Positions 1 through 8,606 of a DNA stretch of 23,918 nucleotides are shown in pieces. Under the pieces are notes generated by a model, which had not been told where the DNA came from, did no database searches, and worked only from the letters and a program-made list of their open reading frames with translations. Both the position numbers and the translations under genes were made by a program. The number at the start of each line of letters is the position of its first letter. Within the stretch, counting starts at the first letter, position 1. Source of the stretch: CAYHZL01 sp964361075 (GTDB lineage: Bacteria > Bacteroidota > Ignavibacteria > UBA10030 > UBA8401); assembly GCA_964361075.1 (NCBI GenBank), contig CAYHZL010000030.1:1-23918 (forward strand), in the 5' to 3' direction.

Positions 1-174
1 GTGCTCGGACAAAAAATAAAAACACTTGTTGATGTGCTGCAACCGATCGGGACATACAATCCTGAATGGAATGGACAAGATGATTTTGGAAAAACAGTTG
101 CAAGCGGCGTTTATTATTATCGCATTCAGACAGAAGAATTCAGAGACGTGAAAAAAATGATATTGATAAGATAA
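1..174 (+). CDS. C-terminal fragment of a T9SS-sorted protein (5' truncated by window edge)
   Basis: An open frame runs from the first base to a TAA at 172-174 and encodes 57 residues. It matches the last part of a type A T9SS C-terminal sorting domain: LGQKIKTLVD, then G.Y...W.G.D..G..VASGVYYYRI, and a basic ending KKMILIR. In this family the domain directs export across the outer membrane by the Por machinery and is normally cleaved at the surface. The initial NYPNPFN motif and the functional part of the protein lie upstream of the window, so the role of the whole protein cannot be told. The next gene starts 12 nt downstream and may be co-transcribed. Unlike the next two genes, its tail is not part of the identical 339-bp repeat. 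Confidence 0.85.
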   Translation: MLGQKIKTLVDVLQPIGTYNPEWNGQDDFGKTVASGVYYYRIQTEEFRDVKKMILIR

Positions 175-186
175 TTTTTTTGGATT

Positions 187-1815
187 ATGAAAATAAAGAT
201 CCTTTTTTCGGCATTGCTCATTGTTCACTGTTTATTGGTAACTGTTTCATTTACCCAATGGTCAACTTCTCCCGACCCCGACGGTTCGCTCTATGTTTGC
301 CCCGGGTTTACACCCACAATTCGGACGACACAAGACGGCAGTTCATTTATTTTTGGAATGGCAAGTTACAACCTGTGGCTGCAAAAGTTAGACCCGTATG
401 GCTTCAAACAATGGATGCAGCCAACGCAAGTGTACAAAAACGCAGGATCGGTTTTTGTGTATACACTCCCTACTGTATTAGATAATGACGGTGGAATTAT
501 TGTATGGTGGAAAGATGACAGAAATGCAGAACTTGATCGATGGTTTTCTCCGACTCAAAACGCATTGTATATGCAGCGAGTAAACAAATTTGGACAAAAA
601 GTTTGGTCAGATACAGGAATACAGATTGCACCGCTTGATGGTGGAATAAAGTGGGGGTATGGAGTTGATGATGGCGCTGGGGGAGTTATTTTGTTTTTTG
701 TTGAGAGAGATTTTTATCGAACCAATAAAACAAATAAAGAATATTCAAAACTTATACGATACAATACGTTTGGAAAAAAGGAATGGGAAGTACTCATTGA
801 TACATCTTCAATCAATGGTACAATACCCAACAGCCAGCCATACCGATTAAAACAACAAATATTGTACTATTCACAAAATGGTTGGAAAGTTATTGATACC
901 GCAGGTAATAAAATGAGTCCGCCCTCAATAATTTTTGGTGGAATTATTATTGATGTGGACACCACCATTCTAAGCATTCAGAGTTCTGAGATTATTGATT
1001 CACTAAATCGAGTTCATCTGAAATTAAAACTAACAAAAATTTCAAACATGTGGGACAGTATATGGACATCAAGTTTTATTTCAAGTGACAGTGTATACTT
1101 AGGAGATGGTGGTAGTTCGGTATTACCCAATGTATTGCTTGATAATTCAGGTGGAATATTTTTTTCTTATGGATATTATATTCAACAACCACGTAGTTAT
1201 CATCTATACATTCAGCGCGTTAACAAGTTTGGAGGACAATGGGTTGGTGATGGAATGAAAATAGTTACAAATGATTGGCCAATAAGAGCATTTTCAGGTA
1301 AAGGAGAACTTGGATTAATTTATTATGATTATTCACATCAAAAGTATGATCTAAACGGTGATTCACTGCTACAACAAAGAGTTAAAGTTTTTAATGCAAC
1401 AGATTTTGATATTGATAATGAAGCAGTTACATCCGATAATAATGGTGGTGCAATTATTGCTTTTTGGCGAGGTGGAATTTTTGCACAGCATACAGGCAGA
1501 ACTGGCAAACTCGGTCAAATAACGTCAGTTAAGACATCAGCAACGATTCCTCAAGATTTTGTTTTGTATCAAAACTATCCGAATCCATTTAATGCAAACA
1601 CAATAATTGAATATCAAATACCTCGAAAAGAAAAAATAACCCTGAAAATGTATGATGTGATTGGAAGGGAGATAGTGACAATCCTTGATGAAGTTGTAGG
1701 AGCCGGCACCTATCGAGCAAACTTTGATGCCTCAACATTATCAAGCGGAATTTATTATTACCGTTTACAAACAAAAGATTATGTGCAGGTGAGAAAGATG
1801 GTGATGGTCAAATGA
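187..1815 (+). CDS. T9SS-sorted secreted protein with propeller-like repeats, paralog 1
   Basis: This 542-residue protein has a Sec signal peptide (MKIKILFSALLIVHCLLVTV, cleavage near residue 23). It ends in a type A T9SS sorting domain from about residue 455, with YQNYPNPFNANTIIEY near 462, IGREIVTIL in the middle, SGIYYYRL and a basic end. The central part contains spaced copies of a Q+.[ND].+G...W motif, near residues 67 (KLDPYG), 129 (MQRVNKFG) and 342 (IQRVNKFG). These resemble the repeats of secreted beta-propeller proteins of Ignavibacteria, but no catalytic motif is visible. It should be exported and attached to, or released from, the cell surface. The ATG at 187 places the signal peptide correctly; no strong Shine-Dalgarno is seen. 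The stop overlaps the next gene by 4 nt (ATGA), so translation is probably coupled. Its function is unknown. Confidence 0.88.
   Translation: MKIKILFSALLIVHCLLVTVSFTQWSTSPDPDGSLYVCPGFTPTIRTTQDGSSFIFGMASYNLWLQKLDPYGFKQWMQPTQVYKNAGSVFVYTLPTVLDNDGGIIVWWKDDRNAELDRWFSPTQNALYMQRVNKFGQKVWSDTGIQIAPLDGGIKWGYGVDDGAGGVILFFVERDFYRTNKTNKEYSKLIRYNTFGKKEWEVLIDTSSINGTIPNSQPYRLKQQILYYSQNGWKVIDTAGNKMSPPSIIFGGIIIDVDTTILSIQSSEIIDSLNRVHLKLKLTKISNMWDSIWTSSFISSDSVYLGDGGSSVLPNVLLDNSGGIFFSYGYYIQQPRSYHLYIQRVNKFGGQWVGDGMKIVTNDWPIRAFSGKGELGLIYYDYSHQKYDLNGDSLLQQRVKVFNATDFDIDNEAVTSDNNGGAIIAFWRGGIFAQHTGRTGKLGQITSVKTSATIPQDFVLYQNYPNPFNANTIIEYQIPRKEKITLKMYDVIGREIVTILDEVVGAGTYRANFDASTLSSGIYYYRLQTKDYVQVRKMVMVK
1462..1800 (+). 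repeat. 339-bp exact direct repeat, copy 1 (sorting domain of paralog 1)
   Basis: These 339 bases are identical to 3075-3413, with an offset of 1613. The identity begins inside the codons for AFWRGG and stops at the Met codon just before the final residues, where the two genes differ (GTGATGGTC against ATACTCATT). It covers about 30 residues upstream of the sorting domain and almost all of the domain. Silent sites are also identical, while the middle of the two genes is strongly diverged. Confidence 0.97.
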
Positions 1816-3428
1816 AGACAAAACTTTTTTTTGTTTTATTGTTTATTGTTCATTGTTCGCTCGCCCAGTGGTCCACCTCTCCCGATCCCGACAGTTCACT
1901 CTATGTTTGCCCCGGTTTTACACCGACAATTTGCACAACACAGGACGGCAGTTCATTCATTTTTGGAATGGCAAGTTACAACCTGTGGCTGCAAAAATTA
2001 GATCCTTATGGATACAAACAATGGGTTCAGCCGACACGGGTATATCAAAACGCGGGATCGAATTTTGTGTACACGCTTCCTACAGTATTAGATAATAACG
2101 GCAGCATTATTGTTTGGTGGAAGGATGACAGAAACGCGGAACTTGACCAATGGTTTACACCGACGCAGAATGCATTGTATATTCAGCGTATCAACAAGTT
2201 CGGACAAAAAATGTGGTCTGATACGGGATTACAAGTTGCATCGCTTAACGGCGGTATTAAGCGCGCGTATGGAGTAGATGATGGGAAAGGAGGGATTATT
2301 TTATTGGTGTACGAGCAAGATTTTTACCGGACCAATAAAGCTGACAAAGAATGGTCAAAGCTAATAAGGTATAGCAGTTCAGGACAAATGATATGGGAAC
2401 ATGATATAGATTCTTCCACCGTTAATGCTACAATACCATACAGGCAAATTTACCGAGTAAAAAATCAGATACTTTATTTTACGCTAAATGGACCTCAACT
2501 TGTTGATACAAGCGGGACAAAGTTATTGCCACCGTCTTATAAGAATTTTGGAGGAATTTTCATTCAAAATGATACTATTACGATTGACCTGCACAGTTAC
2601 CTGCTCAAGGATTCGTCAGATAAACTATACCGGAAATTAGAAATAATAAAACTATCAAATGAATGGGATAGTATATCTTCAACTATCTATACGACAAGTA
2701 ATAATGTTTATTTAGGAGATGGCGGTGCAGGAATAAATCCTGTTTTACAACTGGATAGGAAAGGAAGGATATATTTTTCTTATGGGTATTATACTCAAAG
2801 TCCGTTAAAATATTATATCTATCTTCAACGCATTTCACAAGATGGTCCTGAATGGTATGGTGATGGGCTCAAGTTTTTTTCAAAAAATCATCCTATAAAT
2901 TTTTCACTTGGGAATAATGATTTTGGGTTAATTTATAATGATTACACGTTTCAAAAATATAGTCTCAATGGTGACTCATTACTACAACAAAGAGTACAAA
3001 TATTTTCAGTCCCAAGTTTTGAAATAGATAATGATATTGTTGCTTCAGATAACAACAGCGGAGCGATAATAGCATTTTGGCGAGGTGGAATTTTTGCACA
3101 GCATACAGGCAGAACTGGCAAACTCGGTCAAATAACGTCAGTTAAGACATCAGCAACGATTCCTCAAGATTTTGTTTTGTATCAAAACTATCCGAATCCA
3201 TTTAATGCAAACACAATAATTGAATATCAAATACCTCGAAAAGAAAAAATAACCCTGAAAATGTATGATGTGATTGGAAGGGAGATAGTGACAATCCTTG
3301 ATGAAGTTGTAGGAGCCGGCACCTATCGAGCAAACTTTGATGCCTCAACATTATCAAGCGGAATTTATTATTACCGTTTACAAACAAAAGATTATGTGCA
3401 GGTGAGAAAGATGATACTCATTAAATAA
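1812..3428 (+). CDS. T9SS-sorted secreted protein with propeller-like repeats, paralog 2
   Basis: This 538-residue protein is a tandem paralog of the preceding one. The signal peptide is MKTKLFFVLLFIVHCSLAQ, with cleavage before QWSTSPDPD. The first ~180 residues closely resemble paralog 1 (shared QWSTSPDPD.SLYVCPGFTP and FGMASYNLWLQKLDPYG). Residues of roughly 200-420 are much more diverged. The last ~115 residues are identical except for the final MILIK in place of MVMVK. The sorting domain starts near residue 451. The same Q+.[ND]..G...W repeats appear (YIQRINKFGQKMW, YLQRISQDG). The start codon overlaps the upstream stop as ATGA, so translational coupling is likely. It is predicted to be a surface-exported protein of unknown function; binding or structural roles are as likely as enzymatic ones. 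Confidence 0.88.
   Translation: MKTKLFFVLLFIVHCSLAQWSTSPDPDSSLYVCPGFTPTICTTQDGSSFIFGMASYNLWLQKLDPYGYKQWVQPTRVYQNAGSNFVYTLPTVLDNNGSIIVWWKDDRNAELDQWFTPTQNALYIQRINKFGQKMWSDTGLQVASLNGGIKRAYGVDDGKGGIILLVYEQDFYRTNKADKEWSKLIRYSSSGQMIWEHDIDSSTVNATIPYRQIYRVKNQILYFTLNGPQLVDTSGTKLLPPSYKNFGGIFIQNDTITIDLHSYLLKDSSDKLYRKLEIIKLSNEWDSISSTIYTTSNNVYLGDGGAGINPVLQLDRKGRIYFSYGYYTQSPLKYYIYLQRISQDGPEWYGDGLKFFSKNHPINFSLGNNDFGLIYNDYTFQKYSLNGDSLLQQRVQIFSVPSFEIDNDIVASDNNSGAIIAFWRGGIFAQHTGRTGKLGQITSVKTSATIPQDFVLYQNYPNPFNANTIIEYQIPRKEKITLKMYDVIGREIVTILDEVVGAGTYRANFDASTLSSGIYYYRLQTKDYVQVRKMILIK
3075..3413 (+). repeat. 339-bp exact direct repeat, copy 2 (sorting domain of paralog 2)
   Basis: This is the second copy of the exact repeat at 1462-1800, lying in the same reading frame of the neighbouring paralog. 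It spans the end of the cargo region and the T9SS sorting domain. The bases just outside differ on both sides (A against T at the left edge, A against G at the right edge). Confidence 0.97.
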
Positions 3429-3458
3429 CTCAAACTATTTTTATAGAAGGAGGCTACA

Positions 3459-6400
3459 ATGTTTACAAAAATAACGATGCTTTTGTGTGCAATAGTGATA
3501 TTGCACAATGTTTCAGTTGCACAAGAAAATTGTTCTACCCCTCCAAATTCCAATCCGGCGTATGTTCCTTCGCCAATCCTCCTTCAGGATTTACCGCTTG
3601 TTGTTGTTTATGTAGATTTCTTGGACAGCCGCAAAGCTGATGGAAGTTTTTTAACTTCCGATGCCGACACTGTACTTATTGGTACCGATATTGGAGGAGG
3701 TGTGATATTAAATGAAAATGCGATTGGGTCATTTGGTTATATTGATGTGAAAACTGTTCACGCGCCTAAAAGGAAAGTTCGAAAATATACATACGATGAT
3801 TATTGGGATATGATATTCTCTAAAAATACTGATCCAAATCCTTATACAGGTACATTTAAGCATCCCGATTATACTTCTCACCACAATCACGTTGAAACTA
3901 ATGTTGAGCAATTTGATCTTACCGTTTACGGCAGTGTTCGCGATTACTGGTACGAAGTGAGTTATGGCAATGCACGGATCATACCATTTATAACACGAGG
4001 AGCCGGTGCAAATAAATATGAAACAGGAATTGTGAACAATATTATCACGGTTGGTAACAACAAGTACATTGACTGGATCAGATTGCCTAAAGTTAAGAGT
4101 GAGTATCAAATCGCCCCATTAGGTAACCCGCTTGGAGCGGATACATATGCACTGTTGAGAGCGTTACGCGATGCAGGTCAAATATCTTTTAACATAGATA
4201 CATATACTGGTCGAGTTGCCATTGTTGGTGCCGGAGCGCTAATAGGTGGGTGGACAGATGGAGTAGGTGGTTCAGTAATCTATTATGCCGAAAAAATGGG
4301 ATTTTTTATAGATTATCCTACACAAAAACATTTGAGTATTTTTGAAGGAGCAACAGGAATTGCGCATGAATTTGGACACACTCTAGGTTTAGGTCATTTG
4401 GTATGCGGCTCATGGGATTTGATGTTTTGGGGTGGATTCGGAAGTCGAAAATATTATTTTTGTCCTCCTCATATTAACCCTTTATGGAAAATTCAGCTTG
4501 GGTGGATACCGAGTTCGAATATCACCAAAATATCACAAAACACTTCATCTATTATTCTTGAACCTGTAACTTCGGCATCTTCACCTCATGTTGTGGTAAT
4601 CACGTTTTATGGAGATGCGGGCAGGTTCAACGATTGGGAAAGTCATAGCGAATATTTTATAATAGAATATCGAAAACGTGAAAAGTTCAATAGGTATGCA
4701 GGTGGGATTGATGCTTCGTTAAATTCAACATTTGCCAACGGCGGTGCTCTTATTTGGCATTACTCAGCTTATTCAACATTTCCAGTAAGTGGTGATCTTG
4801 TCAGTGGAAAACTTGGCTTAAAAATCCCGGATTATTACAATAATTTTGCAAAAAATAATGGTGCCACGAATCAATTGTTTTACCCAAACAATAATGAACT
4901 GTCGGAAAACACAACATTGAAATCAAGAACAGTTGGCAATATAAGAACCGGGTTATCGTTGAATAGTTTTTCGTACTCAAGTTTAAATTTGACATTTCAA
5001 GCTCAATTTAATGATGGAACTTTACCACAGTGGGATAATTTTATTACAGACAATATTAGTGATCAAACCCTTTCTGGGAATATTTTTTGGGCAAAGAAAG
5101 TTTCAGGTAGTGATTTTAATCCTAATAAGCAATACAAAAATATAACTTTATCTCTTCCGGTTTCGGGCGGCACTACTCTTCATCTTCCCCCGAATTTCAA
5201 TGTTACTATAAACGGTCTTAATGTCGTTGGTACGCAATCAAACACAATAAAAATTCGTGGCGCAGGTTTCGGATCAAATAATGCCGCATGGGATAGAATA
5301 ACCTTTACAAACTATTTTGAGAATGTAACGAATTATACAACGGTATTGAAATATTGTGAAGTATCTGGCGGAATCAATGGATTTGTAATTTCAAGACCTT
5401 TTGTAGAATATGAATTAGAAAATAATACCTTCAATAACAATCAAAAAGATATGACACTGAATGATGGGGATCCTTCTATGTACACAATTGATGGTACAAC
5501 TTATTTTCCAAAATACTCAAATAATTCAGCACGTCTATCGGTGGAAAATAGAGATTGGTATGTACATACCAATAGGACCATTAGTATTCCATCAAGCGGT
5601 CTTATGTCGGTAAATGGAGGAATCACCCTTTCTATGGCGAGTGGTGCTGGTATCTATTCATACGGAAAATTAAACTTTAATGGTACAGTATTTCAGCCAA
5701 TAACGTTCACCTCACAATCCGGCACAACACCCGGCAGTTGGGGTTCAATAACACTCAACGGTGCTGGTGCATCAGGTTCAAATTTAAATGGTGTTATTAT
5801 GCAATACGGTCATGCAATCGAATGTTATAGTGGAGCAAACGCAACAATAAATAATTGTACACTTCAAAATAATACATATGGTGTAATTTGTGAACATTCA
5901 AGCCCAATTATTTCAAACAATATTATCCAGAATATAAGTGTGCATGGTGTTCAAAGTGCATGGGATGCAAATCCACGCATTGAAAACAACACAATTATAA
6001 ATAGTGTTATTAGTTCTGGTTACGGAGTCTATGTCTATAGTGCAAGTGGATATATTAACTCCAATACAATTTCAAGATTTACTGTTGGGGTCTATCCAAG
6101 AACATATTCATATCTTGGTGCATGGTCGGGAGATCCTGCTCCTGGTAGAGGTTATAATTACACTCCGACTCAAAATAATATTATCACAGGAAACACATAC
6201 GGAGTTGATACCTATGACAATAGTTGGGCATTCATGGGACGGTATGACTATAGTACTGGAATGATTCATGGCGGCAATAACCATATAGAGAATAATTATG
6301 GGTATGATCTTGTGGCTAATGATTATACAGGTTTGTATGGGGAAGGGAACTGGTATAATAATTCCTTTGTACCAACTTATGCTCAAGGCGCTAATGTATA

Positions 6401-7370
6401 TATTTTTGCTTGGTCAGATTTACGTGCTAAACCAAAGGGTGGCGGTCCTCCACCGGCAATGAATCAAAAACAATTAACGTCTTTGTCTAAAAAGACAACG
6501 GTAGTGAATATAGATACCACAACTTCTCAACTCAATAATAGTGTCAATGGAGAAGACAAACTCTTTGAAGAGGCAGTGTCAGATCAAATGAATAAATCGT
6601 ATGGCAATGCGCAAAAAAAATATAAGAAACTGTTTTCTTCAAAGAAATATTCACAATCAGCATTGGTGTTATTGAGCCGTCTCTTTATAGAATCGAATGA
6701 TGATGATAATGGTCTGGTAAATTTTGAAGACATAAAATCAAACCCACAAAAGCATACATTAGATGCAGGAGATATTTCTTTAACAACAAATCTTCTTGCC
6801 AATATGCATGGACATAAAGGGAATTATGATAAGGCTCTTACATTATATGATGATGTTATCAAAAAATATCCGAACACATTAGAAGAACGAAATGCAAGAG
6901 TGCAGAAAATCTATTACTCCATTGAAGGGAAAAAAGATCATGCTGGTGCACGGCAAATGTTGAACGAACTCTTGGCAATCTATAAAAGCGGCGATGATAT
7001 TGATATGATTATCAATTTGGTTGATCATGCATTAGTATTGTCGGGTGAAGGGTCAAAGTCATTACCAAAGCAATCTTCTCAAGAGTCCAACATTGAAAAA
7101 GCGCCAATCGAATATTCATTATCGGCAAATTATCCAAATCCGTTCAATCCGACAACAGTTATCAATTATCAGTTACCAGTAACCAATTATGTATCATTAA
7201 AAATTTATGATGGAATTGGAAGAGAAGTTGCAACATTGGTGAATGAAACAAAAGAGGCCGGAAATTACGAAGTAAAGTTCGACGCGTCAAAATTAGCAAG
7301 TGGTGTGTATTTTTATAAGTTAAAAGCAGGGAACTTTACGTCGATTAAGAAGATGATACTCATAAAATAA
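3459..7370 (+). CDS. M6-like secreted metalloprotease with beta-helix, TPR-like segment and T9SS sorting domain
   Basis: This 1303-residue protein is preceded by a strong Shine-Dalgarno (AGAAGGAGG, 3445-3453). A signal peptide occupies about residues 1-21. The protease part shows HEFGHTLGLGH (H303, H307, H313; E304 as catalytic base), SWDLM at 318-322, NPLWKIQLGW, EYFIIEYRKRE near 398 and LIWH at 431-434. This order matches M6 (immune inhibitor A-like) peptidases, although those usually have PD.YD where GH stands here. From about residue 530 to 980 there are N-rich parallel beta-helix repeats (NNTFNNN, INNCTLQNNTYGV, ISNNIIQN, IENNTIINS). Helical TPR-like repeats follow at about 1030-1190. 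A type A sorting domain (SLSANYPNPFNPTTVINY) starts near 1216. It is likely exported by T9SS and acts at the surface or outside the cell; its substrate is unknown. The protease call is firm at family level, while activity is inferred. Confidence 0.85.
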   Translation: MFTKITMLLCAIVILHNVSVAQENCSTPPNSNPAYVPSPILLQDLPLVVVYVDFLDSRKADGSFLTSDADTVLIGTDIGGGVILNENAIGSFGYIDVKTVHAPKRKVRKYTYDDYWDMIFSKNTDPNPYTGTFKHPDYTSHHNHVETNVEQFDLTVYGSVRDYWYEVSYGNARIIPFITRGAGANKYETGIVNNIITVGNNKYIDWIRLPKVKSEYQIAPLGNPLGADTYALLRALRDAGQISFNIDTYTGRVAIVGAGALIGGWTDGVGGSVIYYAEKMGFFIDYPTQKHLSIFEGATGIAHEFGHTLGLGHLVCGSWDLMFWGGFGSRKYYFCPPHINPLWKIQLGWIPSSNITKISQNTSSIILEPVTSASSPHVVVITFYGDAGRFNDWESHSEYFIIEYRKREKFNRYAGGIDASLNSTFANGGALIWHYSAYSTFPVSGDLVSGKLGLKIPDYYNNFAKNNGATNQLFYPNNNELSENTTLKSRTVGNIRTGLSLNSFSYSSLNLTFQAQFNDGTLPQWDNFITDNISDQTLSGNIFWAKKVSGSDFNPNKQYKNITLSLPVSGGTTLHLPPNFNVTINGLNVVGTQSNTIKIRGAGFGSNNAAWDRITFTNYFENVTNYTTVLKYCEVSGGINGFVISRPFVEYELENNTFNNNQKDMTLNDGDPSMYTIDGTTYFPKYSNNSARLSVENRDWYVHTNRTISIPSSGLMSVNGGITLSMASGAGIYSYGKLNFNGTVFQPITFTSQSGTTPGSWGSITLNGAGASGSNLNGVIMQYGHAIECYSGANATINNCTLQNNTYGVICEHSSPIISNNIIQNISVHGVQSAWDANPRIENNTIINSVISSGYGVYVYSASGYINSNTISRFTVGVYPRTYSYLGAWSGDPAPGRGYNYTPTQNNIITGNTYGVDTYDNSWAFMGRYDYSTGMIHGGNNHIENNYGYDLVANDYTGLYGEGNWYNNSFVPTYAQGANVYIFAWSDLRAKPKGGGPPPAMNQKQLTSLSKKTTVVNIDTTTSQLNNSVNGEDKLFEEAVSDQMNKSYGNAQKKYKKLFSSKKYSQSALVLLSRLFIESNDDDNGLVNFEDIKSNPQKHTLDAGDISLTTNLLANMHGHKGNYDKALTLYDDVIKKYPNTLEERNARVQKIYYSIEGKKDHAGARQMLNELLAIYKSGDDIDMIINLVDHALVLSGEGSKSLPKQSSQESNIEKAPIEYSLSANYPNPFNPTTVINYQLPVTNYVSLKIYDGIGREVATLVNETKEAGNYEVKFDASKLASGVYFYKLKAGNFTSIKKMILIK

Positions 7371-7378
7371 TATCAGTG

Positions 7379-8560
7379 ATGATACATTCAACTTTATCAA
7401 AATATTTGCGATACATTGTTCATGGTATGGTGGTGTTGCTGTTCTTTGCCATATCATTATCTGCGCAGTCTGTTGGTTTCGGATACAGCGAAAAATTGCT
7501 CTTCCGTGGTGTAACAGGAATTTCGATGAGTGCCGGACAGCAAGAATGGAAACTTGCAGATTTGGGTAAATTGCGTCAACAATCGCTGCCTGTTTCCATT
7601 GCAGTACCGTTGGGGAATAGAATTCTTTTTTCCGTTTCAAATTCTCCCGCCAGTGCAAAACACGATACGACTACAGTGCAAGGACTTGTTGATACAAAAA
7701 TTTCAATGTCGTACGTTGTGCCGGGAGATAAAGTATGGGTGAATGGAAGCGTGAGTGTGCCAACAGGAAAAACAAAATTGACGCCGATAGAAGCGCAAGT
7801 AACAAAATTGATTGCGCAATCTGCGCTCGGTTATCGCGTGCCTGTGTTCGGACAAGGTTTGAATGCAAATCTTGGTTTTGCGTATGCGTATTCTGTTTCA
7901 CGCAGGTTTGTAATCGGCATTGGAAGTTCATTCCTTTATAAAAATAAATATACTCCGATTGTTATTCCGGGTAACTCGTCGGCAAAGTTTGAATACGATC
8001 CGGGAGAAGAAATTTCCGGCAACATCGGATTTGATTATACAACGCAATCGAAAGCCACAAGAATTTCATTTGATGCAACCGGCACGTATTATTTTCCGGA
8101 CAAACTAAACAATGTAAAAATATTTCTATCAGGAATTCGCGGAATGGGTTTTCTTGTGCTCTCGCAAAAGTGGGGCATCACAACGCATGCAGTGCAATTG
8201 CGCGGACGGTTTCGTTCACAGAATACGGTGTACGATACAACGTCGTCGAGCAAATATAAAAGTGCGCAGCATTATGAAGCGCAGTACAGCCTCTCGTTTG
8301 CTGTTGCACGATGGCTTTCGCTTACGGCGTACGGTGAATCTAAAAATTATACCAGCGATCAGTTTCCGCTGAACGGTGCAATCATCGAAACAGGAACGGC
8401 AAAAGTGAATAGCGGCGGTATTGACTGCGGCATTCCTATTTCGAGTCTGTTTTATTTTTCATTTGGCGGACGATATAATATCGGAAAAATTACAATTGAT
8501 AATATCGAACGCTCTGTGAGCGGCATCGAATTTAATGGCGGTCTCAGAGTTTCATTCTAA
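7379..8560 (+). CDS. Outer-membrane beta-barrel protein (hypothetical)
   Basis: This 393-residue protein has a long N-terminal signal peptide (hydrophobic HGMVVLLFFAISLSAQ, cleavage near residue 30). After it come many alternating polar/hydrophobic strands, such as KVWVNGSVSVPTG and FVIGIGSSFLYKN, and the protein ends in Phe (GGLRVSF), the usual closing strand of outer-membrane barrels. No plug, OmpA or TonB-box motif is visible. The ATG at 7379 is preferred to the GTG immediately before it at 7376; both give the same protein apart from one residue. It begins 8 nt after the M6-like protease and is followed 46 nt later by a CsgG-like gene, so it probably belongs to one envelope operon. It could be a channel or an assembly partner for the CsgG-like proteins; the specific role is unknown. 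Confidence 0.75.
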   Translation: MIHSTLSKYLRYIVHGMVVLLFFAISLSAQSVGFGYSEKLLFRGVTGISMSAGQQEWKLADLGKLRQQSLPVSIAVPLGNRILFSVSNSPASAKHDTTTVQGLVDTKISMSYVVPGDKVWVNGSVSVPTGKTKLTPIEAQVTKLIAQSALGYRVPVFGQGLNANLGFAYAYSVSRRFVIGIGSSFLYKNKYTPIVIPGNSSAKFEYDPGEEISGNIGFDYTTQSKATRISFDATGTYYFPDKLNNVKIFLSGIRGMGFLVLSQKWGITTHAVQLRGRFRSQNTVYDTTSSSKYKSAQHYEAQYSLSFAVARWLSLTAYGESKNYTSDQFPLNGAIIETGTAKVNSGGIDCGIPISSLFYFSFGGRYNIGKITIDNIERSVSGIEFNGGLRVSF

Positions 8561-8606
8561 AATGTGTTGCAAATTATTTTTTATCATCATCTGAAAGGAT
8601 ACCTGT

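Noticed and set aside
180..485. Alternative-frame reading at the start of paralog 1, matched by a similar one at 1853-2095 in paralog 2
   Set aside because: Similarity between the two out-of-frame peptides follows from nucleotide similarity of the duplicated genes. The main frames carry signal peptides and sorting domains.
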